64,000 nt of DNA from Monoplex corrugatus (lineage: Eukaryota; Mollusca; Gastropoda; Littorinimorpha; Ranellidae): assembly GCA_030674185.1 (NCBI GenBank), contig CM060312.1, positions 71,929,237 to 71,993,236 on the forward strand, in the 5' to 3' direction. The notes beneath the pieces were generated by a model. The model had not been told where the DNA came from. It did not search any database and worked only from the letters and a program-made list of their open reading frames with translations. The stretch's first letter is position 1; every line of letters starts with the position of its first letter. The translations under genes were made by a program, and so were the position numbers. This document shows, piece by piece, positions 44,318-54,346 of this stretch.

Positions 44318-46164
44318 TCTCAATCTCTCTCTCTCTCACTCTCTCTCTCTCTCAATCTCTCACTCTCTCTCTCTCTCTCTCTGTTGCCTGTCTGTCTGAG
44401 GGTAATGCACACGATCCAACTACATATTGTTCCAACAAGCTTCATTTTGCCATGGCACACTTCCAGATGGGGATACAAAATAGTCACAGAAAGTGTTTCG
44501 AATGGCATTTGCTTCTTGGCTTGCTGTTCTTGTCGATGCAATCACAATGTCATCTCTTGTCCAAGAGCTGTTTTCACATTCTGGTGCTTTGTTAATGCGC
44601 TCAGGTTCCATCGCCAGTAGGAAATTGTGAAGAACACAGATTGCTTTAACGACTTCAATGGCTGTATCAGTGTTTGTTTCAATCGCTTTGAGTAAAATCC
44701 TCCATGTGTTAGATAAAATGCCAAATGCACATTCTACCTGTCTGCGAGCTCGCGAAAGACGATAATTGAAAACCCTCCGTTCAAATGTCAGGTTTCTTCG
44801 TGGAAAGGGTTTCATCAAATTGCGCAACAGCGGGAACGCTTCATCCGCCACAAACACAGGCGGGGTGAGTTGCTCTGTTTGTGGTAATCCTTGGGGTGCT
44901 GGCAAATGTAACTTTCCCTCAAGTACCAGTTTTCCAAAGTGACTTTCTCGGAATATACCACCGTCACTGCAACTACCATAGCTTCCAATGTCTATAACAA
45001 GAAATCTGCCATCCGCGTCTACTACCGCCAGAAGCACCACTGAGCAATAGCCTTTATAGTTCCAGTATGTTGCCCCTGACAGAGCCGGTTTTTTAACCCT
45101 GATGTGTTTCCCATCGATGGCTCCTATGCAATTCGGAAAATTCCACTTTGAGTAGAAGCCATATGAAGAGGTCTTCCACAGCTCTCTGTTAGGTTCTGTC
45201 AAAAAGATTGGTTGCAGTATGTCCCACAAGACCTTGCAGGTAGATCTGACAATGCGTTGCACAGTGCTCACTCCTAGTCTGAAGGAAAATGCAAGACTCC
45301 GGAAAGAGTTCCCAGTAGCCAAGTATCTGTAAAAATAGAGAGAAACACAAAGAGACCAAATTAGATTGCATAATAATTTGTCTAAACATCGTTTACACTG
45401 AAGCTAACAATGTTTCAACCATTTGTTTGTTTCAGCTGAACTAGTCAAGAAGAGATGGGCTTATCTCAGGGACTATTACAGAAAGCAAAAGAAGATTCAT
45501 GGAACAACGAAGTCCGGGATGGCAGCTGAAAGGAAGAAAAGGTGGCCACTTTTTGATGCTATGTCCTTTCTTGACACATTTATTGAGTGCTCACAGACAT
45601 TCACAAATGTTGCTCTGCCAGCACCAAATGAAGCATCAAAAAGTGATGATGAAACTGCTTCGACACCCAGTCCTTGTCCAGAGGACAGTCAAGAGCAATT
45701 TGAACCTGACCTACAACCGACAACTGCTGCTGCAACTGAAGCAGAGAAAACAACCGTTCGGCCACCGCCACCAACAAAAAAAGCGCAAGAAGAGAGACAG
45801 TAATGACTTTGACTTGAAAATTCTGAATGCTTTGACGGAATCTGAAAAGGACAACGATCCAGATGGACATTTAAGTTTCTGGAAATGACTTCAGCCAATG
45901 ATGACCCAGCTGGACCCACTAGAAGCATTAAAATTCAAGCACGAGGTCCACGGCCTACTCATTAGCTATTTAGAAAGGGCCAAAGCAAAAAGTTCCCATG
46001 TTCCCACGTTTCACACATTTCACCCACCCAGACAGGGAACTCGTGTACAACCAAGTCCTACCCCCAGCAGTGTTGAAAGCTATGCCCAATATGAGGAGAG
46101 TAGACAAGGTGGCCAAAGTTGTCACCCATCGTATTTGGAAGACCAATACTACACTCAACTGTAA
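44025..46164 (+). pseudogene. Harbinger MADF-BESS partner protein (two exons, two lesions)
   Basis: Exon 1 is 44025-44157 (ATG; MEDAKLIECVRARPALYDKR...). The donor is AAG|GTAGGC, and the acceptor TTGTTTCAG|CTGAAC opens exon 2 at 45436. The join keeps frame across the MADF domain (W at LWEQIASEL, then KKRWAYLRDYYRKQ and W at RWPLFDAMSFLD). In Harbinger elements this partner binds DNA and helps transposase enter the nucleus. Exon 2 has one extra A in an A7 run near 45775-45781, which shifts the frame, and a TGA at 45886-45888 just inside a BESS-like motif (LDPLEALKFKHEV). The frame then runs to TAA at 46162-46164. Exon 1 and the intron flank the transposase's second exon. Confidence 0.85.
44158..45435 (+). 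other. Intron of the MADF gene containing the transposase exon 2
   Basis: GT...AG intron of 1278 nt. It holds a (CT)n array (44230-44385) and, on the opposite strand, the entire second exon of the transposase (45326-44420). Confidence 0.75.
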
Positions 46165-46930
46165 AACTACAAGTATGAGTTTCATTTGTGAGAGTAGTTT
46201 TCATAAAGGTATTCTTTAAATAAAAGAATAGAAAATTGATATGATTTTCAGTTGATGCTTTAACATTTGGATTGGATTTTCAATAAATACATTTTTGAAG
46301 ATGAGAGTAGTTTTCATAAAGGTATTCTTTAAATAAAAGAATAGAATATTCAATAAAGACATTTCTTACAATGTAAATTGTTCTTCTTCTTGTTATTTGG
46401 CAGTTTAATGTCCTTTTATCACAACAAGATGATGTCAGGGACAAGGGAAGTGTACTTTTTACAACTACAAGTATGAGTTTCATTTGTGAGAGTAGTTTTC
46501 ATAAAGGTATTCTTTAAATAAAGAATAGAAAATTGATATGATTTTCAGTTGATGCTTTAACATTTGGATTTGATTTTCAATAAATACATTTTTGAAGATG
46601 GCTAGTTTCAAGAATGTAAATGAACTGATCTTACCTGAGTGTGACTACCAATCTTTCTCTTGGTGAAATTGATTTCCTCCAGTTTGTGTTTTGTTTCTGT
46701 AGCCCATTGGCACATAACCGCAGCAACGATTGAAATGTTGTTTGTCTCATTCGAAAGTATTCCAAACATTTCTCCTCGTCTGTTAATATTTGGGGCAGTA
46801 GTTTGAATTCTCCTAAAACTCCCCGATCTTTACAAATTGGGTGCACCCAAAAACGTCGTTTGGATGCTAGAGATCTTCTTTTGTACCACCACCAGAGCAG
46901 AAAAATCTTGCGCTTCCTTGTCACCGCCAT
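44420..46930 (-). CDS. PIF/Harbinger transposase (DDE_Tnp_4 family), two exons, intact
   Basis: Exon 1 is 46930-46635 (ATG; MAVTRKRKIFLLWWWYKRRS ... LVVTLR). The donor is CTCAG|GTAAGA; the intron is 46634-45327. The acceptor TTTTTACAG opens exon 2, 45326-44420. The join restores the conserved TLRYLATGNSFRSL segment, giving 400 residues with no stop. Catalytic acids: D in GAIDGKH, D in VFVADEAFPL, E in RRQVECAFGIL. This enzyme cuts and pastes the element at TWA targets together with the MADF protein. It is the only seemingly complete transposase in the window. The intron contains exon 2 of the partner gene on the other strand. Confidence 0.9.
46165..46600. repeat. Internal 139-bp direct repeat in the Harbinger element
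   Basis: 46165-46303 and 46463-46600 are nearly identical (ACTACAAGTATGAGTTTCAT ... CATTTTTGAAGATG). A partial third copy (AGAGTAGTTTTCATAAAGG...) occupies 46304-46346. Each has AATAAA signals. The repeat lies in the 3' UTR of the MADF gene and the intron of the transposase. Confidence 0.95.
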
Positions 46931-47051
46931 CTTGCAAAGCGGGCAGAACTATGCGGACCCTGTGGAGACGGGTAACCGCACTTTTCTGTCCATACCTTTT
47001 CTGGCCCGCAAAAAGTATGGTTTGTGCGGGGTCTGTGGACACAAGCGCTAA

Positions 47052-47131
47052 GGGTGGAAGCTGTGTTTGCGGCGACAAAGGATAGATAAATATGGAGGGC
47101 CATGATCGCCAACGCCATGCGGCAGGGCACT

Positions 47132-47172
<41 letters not shown>
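47052..47172 (+). mobile_element. RTE-like LINE 3' fragment, right part, with (GAT)n tail
   Basis: GGGTGGAAGCTGTGTTTGCG and ATGATCGCCAACGCCATGCG continue the fragment from 43761 and end in about 14 GAT units. Confidence 0.9.
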
Positions 47173-47639
47173 CGTGTACAGCACTCGGCGGTGCAGTGTG
47201 TCATCAGAACCACTTACTGTTCCCTGGAGAGATAGTGGTAGTCATTCCTTTCTATCCGCGGCAGCAGGAGTGATGTGATGATGCACTTCTTCTTGCTGTA
47301 GCTGACGCTGTAGTCAGGTTGGTCTTCCCTGGTTCTGTCTTTTCGGCAGATGATTATTGAAAAAGGCATAACTAATACGTACTTGTTGGCCTTTCATGTG
47401 ATGACGCTTCCAGCCATCATCGGAGATATGAATGGTAGAAATGGATGTCTGATGTGCTCAGTCCAACCCTAGAAGTATCTGACACTTTTTTCAAAATTTT
47501 GTTTGTTTGTTTGTTTATTTATTCTATTTATTTATACTTGTTTATTCGTTTATTTATTTTATTTTATTCTATTTTATTTTATTGCATTTTATTTTGATAT
47601 TTAAAAAAAAATATCTTCTTTAAAAAATGGTTGGAACGC
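47173..47639. other. Unassigned with (TTTAT)-like tract
   Basis: TTTATT and TTTTATT repeats at about 47495-47600. No gene supported. Confidence 0.45.
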
Positions 47640-47965
47640 TTTGTTTCAAAATGACTGGAGAGAAGTGTGGCTGTCTGTCTGTGACCAAATTGTACCAGCA
47701 AGATTTTCTCCGCATTTTTCAGGACAAAGTGCAGTCTTTTGAGGAATCCTGAGTTTGGAAGTCATGGCGTCAAGGTCAATGTCGTACGGAGCCAAAAGTT
47801 ACCAAAAATTAGTACTTTCTCAGTGAGGTAATGAACAACATTTTCTCACGAACTTTTTGCCATACTCAAAATTTGGTTTCACTGTTGTGACAGTCTTCCA
47901 TTGTCCTCGGCACGTCCCGTCCCGTTAAATTTCATTTCAACTGGACTTTCTTCAAGGTTACAGAG
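47640..47965 (+). repeat. Family D, copy 2
   Basis: GTCTGTCTGTGACCAAATTG, GTCAAGGTCAATGTCG, CAAAATTTGGTTTCACTGTT and GTGACAG match blocks at 61040-61290 and 41500-41600. Confidence 0.6.
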
Positions 47966-48289
47966 AATTTTTAGAGAAAAAAATCGTGGGAAAAGAAGTG
48001 AGACTGCCGGAGGCTGGGCTATTCCCCCAACGCCCCCACGGTCTTTCTTCTTTTTTCTTTTCCTTTCTATTTCGTTTGTTTGTGTTGTCTTTCTCGAGGA
48101 TTTCTGTTTAGTTTCGTATTTTGGACCAGCCAGTATATTCTGTCGCATAAGAGATCAGTTATGTCTGTTTGTTTTGTGTCTTTCTGTCTACACCACTGTA
48201 AGGAAGACAGTCCTCTGCTGGAGCTGTAACTTAAAACATTGAAAGAACTCTATTTCCCTTACACTTTATCCCCAATTCTTTCATTTACA

Positions 48290-48605
48290 CCACTCGCCCT
48301 GGTGTAGTGGTTAACGCAACGGACTACCGACTGGAAAGATGTGGGTTCGAATCCCTATCAGTCCCCTCAAAATATATCATATTGGGATTTTTCGACTGTA
48401 ACTTGCTCCTACCCAGAGTTGGGCGTGTAACGGGTTCATTGGGAGGACTGGGACCACACAGTCGAGTTCCATCCACCTAACGGATGCGTCATTGAGGGTG
48501 TTGCTCAAATCTTCTGACCAGTACCGCAGGTGTCTGTATCTATCGGACCTGGTTGACGTCAGGATACATTATGATAGTAAGCGTAGAGTACAGCGCTGTC
48601 ATGCA
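48290..48605 (+). mobile_element. tRNA-derived SINE
   Basis: Head with A box TGTAGTGGTTAACG (48303-48316) and B box GGGTTCGAATCCC (48343-48355). The body includes GGGCGTGTAACGGGTTCATT and CATCCACCTAACGGATGCG. The 5' GCCCTGG and the sequence after the T-arm do not pair, so this is not a functional tRNA gene. Confidence 0.85.
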
Positions 48606-48639
48606 GTCTCAATCCTAGACGGAACTCCATAGCATCATG

Positions 48640-48770
48640 ATTATCATCCTCATCGACATCATCATCATCGCATTGTTAAAAAAAAAAAAGAAAAAAACAA
48701 GGCCAAAAAAATCTGTGTCAGCTTCTGTGGCCATTAAGGTGGCGTAGAAACTGGGACGAAAAAAAAAAGG
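48640..48770. repeat. ATC triplets, A-runs and a family C fragment
   Basis: CATCATCATC, A12 and A10 runs, and GTCAGCTTCTGTGGCCATTA...TAGAAACTGGGACGAAAA, which resembles 27800-27840 and 40700-40735. Confidence 0.5.
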
Positions 48771-49130
48771 GTGAGTACAAAGGTAATTTCCCTGAGTGCG
48801 ATGATCCTTAAAAAGAAATCTTTCATTTACTTTCACTGGGTGCTCTGTCAGCTGTTCGGGCGAGTTCTCTACACTTGTGGGATCATCAGGCTTCTACCCT
48901 CAGGTTCGGGTTGCTCACTGTGTGGATGCCCCTCTGACCTTCTTTTGCTGTTTAAACACAGGTCTGATGAGTTCAACACAGATTTAACGCGTCACCTGCA
49001 TTGGAAGCAAAGGACTTACCACTCTCGGACCTAAATACTGACAGAGCATTGGGGGCTGAAGGGGAGAAGGGGGAGGGGGATAATTGGGGTCTCATGGGCT
49101 GCTCCCATTCCACAGCAATCTCATTTCTCT
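48771..49130. other. Unassigned sequence
   Basis: A frame at 48771-49034 shows no domain; nothing supported. Confidence 0.35.
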
Positions 49131-49301
49131 TCTCTCTCTGTCTCTCTCTCTCTCTTTCTCTCTCTCCCTCCCTCCCTCTCTCTCTCTCTCTCTCTCTCTT
49201 TCTTTAAATTTCTTTAATTTAATTTCCAAGCGTTGTCTTCTTCACAGATTTCTATTTCATTTTGAATTTTAGGCCTGACAGTTTATTCTGACGAGTAAAA
49301 T

Positions 49302-49355
<54 letters not shown>
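49131..49355. repeat. Two (CT)n arrays
   Basis: 49131-49203 and 49303-49354, separated by AT-rich DNA. Confidence 0.97.
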
Positions 49356-50062
49356 AATTTGTCTCGGTGTATCATTGTCAGCGAGACAACTATCTCTTGA
49401 GGCTGTAAACCTACATTCGCTTCATTTGACAATCAGTCCCATGCAGTCATTTTTTTCTCTTTTTTACTGATGGAAATTATTGCAAATAAGCATTGCATTT
49501 TGCCGATCTTCTCTGTCTAAACAAAACTATGGCGCACGAAAACATACACGGCTCCGGTAACAGCGTAGCATGAGCTCCCCAGTGACCTCCTTTGATCCTA
49601 AAGCTCCTCGTCCGCTGCCTGCGCTTGTAAGCAGTAATGCGTGACCCGAAAGCTTGTCAAGGCCACACACTGCATACATGCTAACGGTGCAAAAGGGTCT
49701 GATTCGTAAGGATGATAATAAAATAATCATTCTTGTAGCGCGTTCACCCAAACTCATTTGGTTCGATGTGAATTACACAACTACTGCATCCAGAAGCACT
49801 TATACGCTCGTATATCACACTTATGCACACAACCTCAGAATACACACATTAACACATGTGCACAAATTTGTACATCCTAACAATGTCTACCATACTTACA
49901 CTTATACAAATAACAGATTTGCAGAGCAAGGGTGTACCTGTGATCTAATGAAACACGGCTAACTAACTCTGTTATATACATAATGTTCATAAACGTAAAC
50001 ATTCACGAATGGCTACGCAATGCCACGTGATCGGTCTTGAGAAGCAGAAGTGCAGACTGGTG
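49356..50062. other. Unassigned sequence
   Basis: No gene or repeat similarity noticed apart from ACAC-rich patches near 49820-49860. Confidence 0.4.
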
Positions 50063-50079
50063 GATCATCATCATCATCA

Positions 50080-52090
50080 TCAGGTGCCCTGCCACATGGC
50101 GTTGGCGGTCATGGACTTCCATCTGTTTCTATCTCTTGTTGCCTCAAGCACCTCTTCCACCCTCTTTGTCTTCAACCACTCTGCAAGTCCGTCCAATATC
50201 TTCTCCCTGGGTCTACCTGATGCTCTCTTTCCCTCCAGCTTTCCCGTTGTGACCAGGTGCTCCAATTCCCCTTTCCTCATAGAATGGCCTATAAATGTTG
50301 CCTGTCTTTTCCTAATCTTCCTTATGAGTGATCTTCTTGTGTCTGCCTCCATCAAGACTGTCTCGTTTGATTTCTTTGCTGTCCATGGAACTCGCAACAT
50401 TCTTCTTAGAAACCACATCTCGGCTGCCTCAATCTTGTTCTGGCTTTGCCTGTTGACTGTCCACGCCTCACAACTGTACAACAGTATTGGTTCTATATAA
50501 CATTCAAGAACTCTCTTCCTGACGTTAATTGATAGGCATTTGTTGGTAAGAATGCTTTTCATCTTCTTGAATGCTGCTTTGGCTTGGCCGATTCTGCCAG
50601 CTATTTCTGATGTGAATCTGCCGTCTGGTGAAATGATCGTTCCCAGGTATTTAAACTTATCAACCGTCTCAAGGTTGTGCCGTTTGTTGTTATTTTGCAT
50701 GAGGGGATTTCATGTTTTTTACTGATCACCATGACTTCAGTCTTCCTGCTGTTTAGTTCCAACCCCTTACCTTTGCTTTCTATTTCTAGTATGTTCACAA
50801 GGTTTTGTAGGTCCCTTTCATTTTCTGCAATTACCACGGTGTCATCTGCGTATCGAATGTTGTTTATCATTTTTCCTTCAACCATTAATCCAGGGTCTTC
50901 CTCTAGGTTTCTCATGATGTTTTTGCTGTAAAGTGAAAACAGATCTGGTGACAAAACACAACCTTGTCTGACTCCTCTTTCGATATTTTGGAAAGAACTT
51001 ATATCGTTTTCTATTCTCATTGCAGCTGTTTGTTCCCAATACATATTTCTAGTTAATTCTGATTATTAGTAGATCTTTTCCATCAATATTGAGTCTTTCT
51101 AGTTGGTTGATCAATTCTTCATGTCTTTCCTGATCGAAAGCTTCGGTGTAATCAACAAAGCATAAATATAAATCTTTATTCATCTCGATTGACCTATCTA
51201 TGATAGTTTCTTAGGATGTATATGGCATTGATAATTCCTTTCCCTTCCACAAATCCACACGGTTCTTCAACTATTTCTCTTTTGATTCTATTCCTTGTTC
51301 TCATCATGATTATTCTCAATAGGATTTTTGTTATATGACTCATAAAACTGATTGTGCGATGGAGTTCCCATTCTATAGATCCTACCTTCCTTGGAAATGC
51401 AGTGAAAATGGATTTTGACTTTTTTTTTTTTTATTTTTTTTTTTTTTTGGGGGGGGGGGGGTTCCAGTGTCATAAATTTCATTTAGGAGGACTGTTATTT
51501 TTTCAATACCAAATTTCTCCAGGGCTTCAATCATCTCTGTAGTAATGTTGTCTGGTCCTGCGGCTTTTCCTGGTTTCATCTTTTTCAGTGCTGCTCTAAC
51601 TTCATCTTTCATTATGGGTGGTCCTTCAACGTTCTTTCTTATAATGTGTTCTTCGTTTCTGTCATCTTCAAAAAGTCTTTAATGTACTCTCCCCATCTGT
51701 CTAATATTTTGTCTTTTTCCATGATAAGCAACAGTGATGTGCATGCTTTTTGTGGATAATTCTTCATTTGTTGTACATACCTGAGGATCCTTGTGTCGGC
51801 TTCTATTTCTTGCATTTTTTTCAGCCATTCCTTTGTGAATGACCTATTCTGATCTCCTGTTATCTTCCGATATCTCTTCTCTTGCTCCTCCGTTCCTCCA
51901 TCAAGCCTAAAATTTCTTGTGTCATCCAGTTCCTTTTTGCTTTTCTATCTACTTTAGAGATTTCTTCACAAGCTTCATTTATCAAATTTCTCAACTTTGT
52001 CCATTGTTCCTCACTGTCAGCAACGTCTTCCAAAGCACTGAATTTGTTTTGAACATGTACATTAAATATTTTACGTATCACTTCATCTGT
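50080..52090 (-). pseudogene. LINE reverse transcriptase and C-terminal region, frame-broken
   Basis: Frames at 52081-51860, 51612-51382, 51044-50601 and 50700-50080 together cover the RT. Seen: KAAGPDNITTEMIE (51540s), ELHRTISFMSHITKILL in a second frame near 51360, GVRQGCVLSPDLFSLY, catalytic YADD (about 50852-50841), FKYLGTIISPDG, ILLYSCEAWTVNR, EMWFLRRMLRVPWT and GHSMRKGELEHLVTTGKLEG. A homopolymer block at 51420-51461 replaces part of the domain. Non-functional. Confidence 0.88.
51420..51461. repeat. T13-A-T15-G13 homopolymer block inside the RT
   Basis: T-run 51420-51432, A, T-run 51434-51448, G-run 51449-51461. On the coding strand it lies between IYDTG and the KSIFTAFP-like segment, where sequence of about 20 nt would be expected. 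Confidence 0.95.
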
Positions 52091-52841
52091 ATCTCCTTAT
52101 ATTTTCTTGAGCAATTCGTTTATCCACTGCCGGCCTGCAAAGCCAGTCACAGCTTCACCAGTTGAAGCAAGCCAGTGAATTTAAATACCTGGGCAGCATC
52201 TTCACTGAAAATGGCAAACTAGACAGAGAAATCGAGACCAGATGCCAGAAAGCCAACGCAGTCAGCTACCAACTTGCCCCTCTCCTGAAACACCCCAGCA
52301 TTCCCACCAGCACTAAGGCGAAACTCATCAACACCATTTTTCTACCAACGCTGATATACCAGTGCCAGACATGGTCCCTAACTAAAGTCCTTGAGAGAAA
52401 ACTGGTCACCTGTGAAATGAAATGCCTGAGGAAAGCAGTAAACAAGACAAGGCGGGACAAGATCAGAAATAAGGTGATACGAGACATGGTAGGAGCAACA
52501 CCAATCCTACAACACATCGAACATATGAGGATCAAGTGGTTCGGACACCTCACACGTATGCCCCTAAACCAACCAGCTCTTCGGGCATACAACACCAGAT
52601 ACTCTGGCTGGAGAGCCAGAGGAAGACCAAGACGACGATGGAGCGACTCCGTGGCAGACACCCTCAGAGCTCACGAGATGTCCCTTCTCAGGCCACCCGC
52701 CTTGCTGCTGAGAGACGACGTATCTAATATCACCGTCTAATATCACTTATAGTGAAAAGACGTTAATCAAGCAACGAACGAACGACTGTATCTCCCCGCG
52801 ACGCCCACCGGCACAGGCGGAAAGAAAAAGTAAAAGTAAAG
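52091..52841 (+). mobile_element. Second LINE, 5'-truncated, nested in the RTE-like LINE
   Basis: Bounded by the 11-bp duplication ACTTCATCTGT (52080-52090 and 52842-52852). An open frame (about 52162-52740) encodes an RT carboxy end: SEFKYLGSIFTENGKLDREI, LIYQCQTWSLTKVLERKL, CEMKCLRKAVNKTRRDKIRN, IKWFGHLTRMP and GRPRRRWSD. After TAA at 52738-52740 come GTGAAAAGACGTTAATCAAG and an A-rich tail (AAAGAAAAAGTAAAAGTAAAG) of 21 nt class just before the target repeat. Opposite orientation to its host, so host reading is interrupted exactly between two codons' worth of conserved sequence. Confidence 0.92.
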
Positions 52842-52852
52842 ACTTCATCTGT

Positions 52853-53788
52853 CCTTAAGAGTCCAAGATTTAGTTTGATGTTGCTTTTGGTCCGTTTCCT
52901 TTTCCTTAATTTCAGCCCAAATCTTCCCACTACAGGATTGTGGTCACTGTTGCAGTCTGCGCCTGGTAGTGTTTTTGCTGACAGTAAAGAATTTCTAAAT
53001 CTTTTATTAATCAAGATGTAGTTAACCTGATTTTTGGTATCATCCCCTAGATTCATCCAAGTCCATTTTCTTCTATTAGGTTGCTCAAACCAGGTGTTTC
53101 CTACTATGAACTCATTCATCTGTACCCATTGTACAAGTTTCCCTCCCCTTTCATTTTGTGTACCAAGGCCATGAGGTCCAGCTATATTCTCCACTCTATC
53201 CTGTCCCACTTTAGCATTAAAATCTCCCATTATTATTGTAACTTCTTGTGATTTACTTTGGGCCTTGGCCATCTGTAATACTTCGTAGAAGTTGTCGATG
53301 TCTTCCTGAGTATTTGCGGATGTTGGTGCATACACCTAAATGATGTTGATATCAAATGGCCTGCCACCCAATTTAACCAGCAAAACTCTGTGGGACACAG
53401 CCCAGTATCCCCTAACTGCTTTTGATTTGTCCCTGTCCATTGAGATGCCTACTCCTCTTTCATGTTAGTTTCCATCAGAATATATTACTGTATACTCTCC
53501 TGATGTTATCATGCCTGTTCTCTTCCATTTCACTTCCCCTAGTCCTAAAATACTAATGTTAAGTCTTTCTATCTCCATTTTGATATTGTCTAATTTACCT
53601 TTTTGCAGCAAAGTTCTAACGTTCCATGTTGCGATTTTGGTATTTTTCCTGAGGTTGAGGTTGAACGCAGTAGCTTGCTGACGGTTTGGTGTCACCTGTG
53701 CAGCATAACGGTCCCTACCGGACGAAGGTGCTCCATAAGAGCCCCTATTTACGTCGTGACACTTATTTTCATTGGATTGTCTGGCCAT
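52853..53788 (-). pseudogene. LINE endonuclease domain with two nonsense codons
   Basis: The minus-strand frame from about 53788 contains KIATWNVRTLLQKGKLD (APE start) and LGLGEVKW, then after an in-frame TAA (near 53465) and TAG (near 53336) continues VYAPTSANTQEDIDNFYEVL, IIMGDFNAKVG, NYILINKRFR and CNSDHNPVV. These are the N, E, D and H motifs of AP-endonuclease-like LINE nucleases, which nick target DNA. The two stops are in the same frame, so they are substitutions rather than indels. Confidence 0.88.
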
Positions 53789-54130
53789 GATATCTTGGGA
53801 AAGTACGATGGTGGTTTCCCGTTGCCTTCCATCGGTTTGTTTACGGTCTTTCCGCTAGCCTTTGTCGTTCCCACAACAACCTACAAGGCAATAGGGTGAT
53901 TTTTTTCAGGATTAACTCCCTTAGCATTATTCTCTCCTGAGATGTCCACAAGGCAGTGGAGCTATTTACCCATAGCTGGGGGTCTGGTTCGTGGGCACTA
54001 GGGCATATCCCCACGCCGGTGGGCCTGCGTGCCGCACGTCGGGGGCCAGACCTCTTCTGAGTCCCTCGAGATTTAGCCTGAGTCCTTGAAGTGCTCAGTT
54101 ACCACATGTCGCTACGAGGAGGCATAAGTA

Positions 54131-54334
54131 GGGCTTGCTGATGGAGAGGCTATGTACTGACAGGGAGAGACTTACGCATTCTGCTCTTCTTTTCGCATAG
54201 CTGCAAGCAGCAGTGCTAGCCAGCGGCACAGGCTGAAAGTGAGAGGTGACAAGCATGCAATCACTAGCCAACACACTAGACGCATCACATCTGCCTTTTG
54301 ACATATTGATGGATAAGCAACTAAATCATAAACA
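54131..54334. other. Unassigned sequence
   Basis: GCCAGCGGCACAGGCTGAAAGTG near 54219 resembles the tail region of the nested LINE (52800-52825). No gene supported. Confidence 0.35.
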
Positions 54335-54346
54335 GAGCCTGCTGTA

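Larger units (their letters stand above)
43762..47048. mobile_element. PIF/Harbinger DNA transposon, 3287 bp
   Basis: A perfect 26-bp terminal inverted repeat begins GCGCTTGTGTCCACAGACCC and continues imperfectly. The 3-bp target duplication TAA (43759-43761 and 47049-47051) is the PIF/Harbinger hallmark. Removing the element restores continuity of an LINE fragment. It carries the two genes expected of an autonomous member: a DDE transposase (minus strand) and a MADF (Myb-like) DNA-binding protein (plus strand), each in two exons and interleaved. Confidence 0.97.
50064..54130 (-). mobile_element. Near full-length RTE-like LINE, with nested insertion
   Basis: Minus-strand non-LTR retrotransposon of about 3.3 kb after removing the 0.75-kb insertion at 52091-52841. 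Order: GC-rich leader (about 54130-53800), APE endonuclease, reverse transcriptase, C-terminal region, then a short (GAT/ATG)n tail at 50064-50082. The size, endonuclease plus RT organisation and triplet tail fit the RTE group (inference). Four or more truncated relatives of its 3' end occur in the window. The 5' boundary is approximate. Confidence 0.88.

Noticed and set aside
48297..48370. tRNA gene
   Set aside because: A and B boxes are present, but the acceptor stem does not pair and the sequence continues into a repeat body; it is a SINE head. The same applies at 34079, 55267 and 62118.
52162..52740. Independent host gene of 192 codons
   Set aside because: Its motifs are those of a LINE reverse transcriptase carboxy end, and it has a target duplication and A-rich tail.
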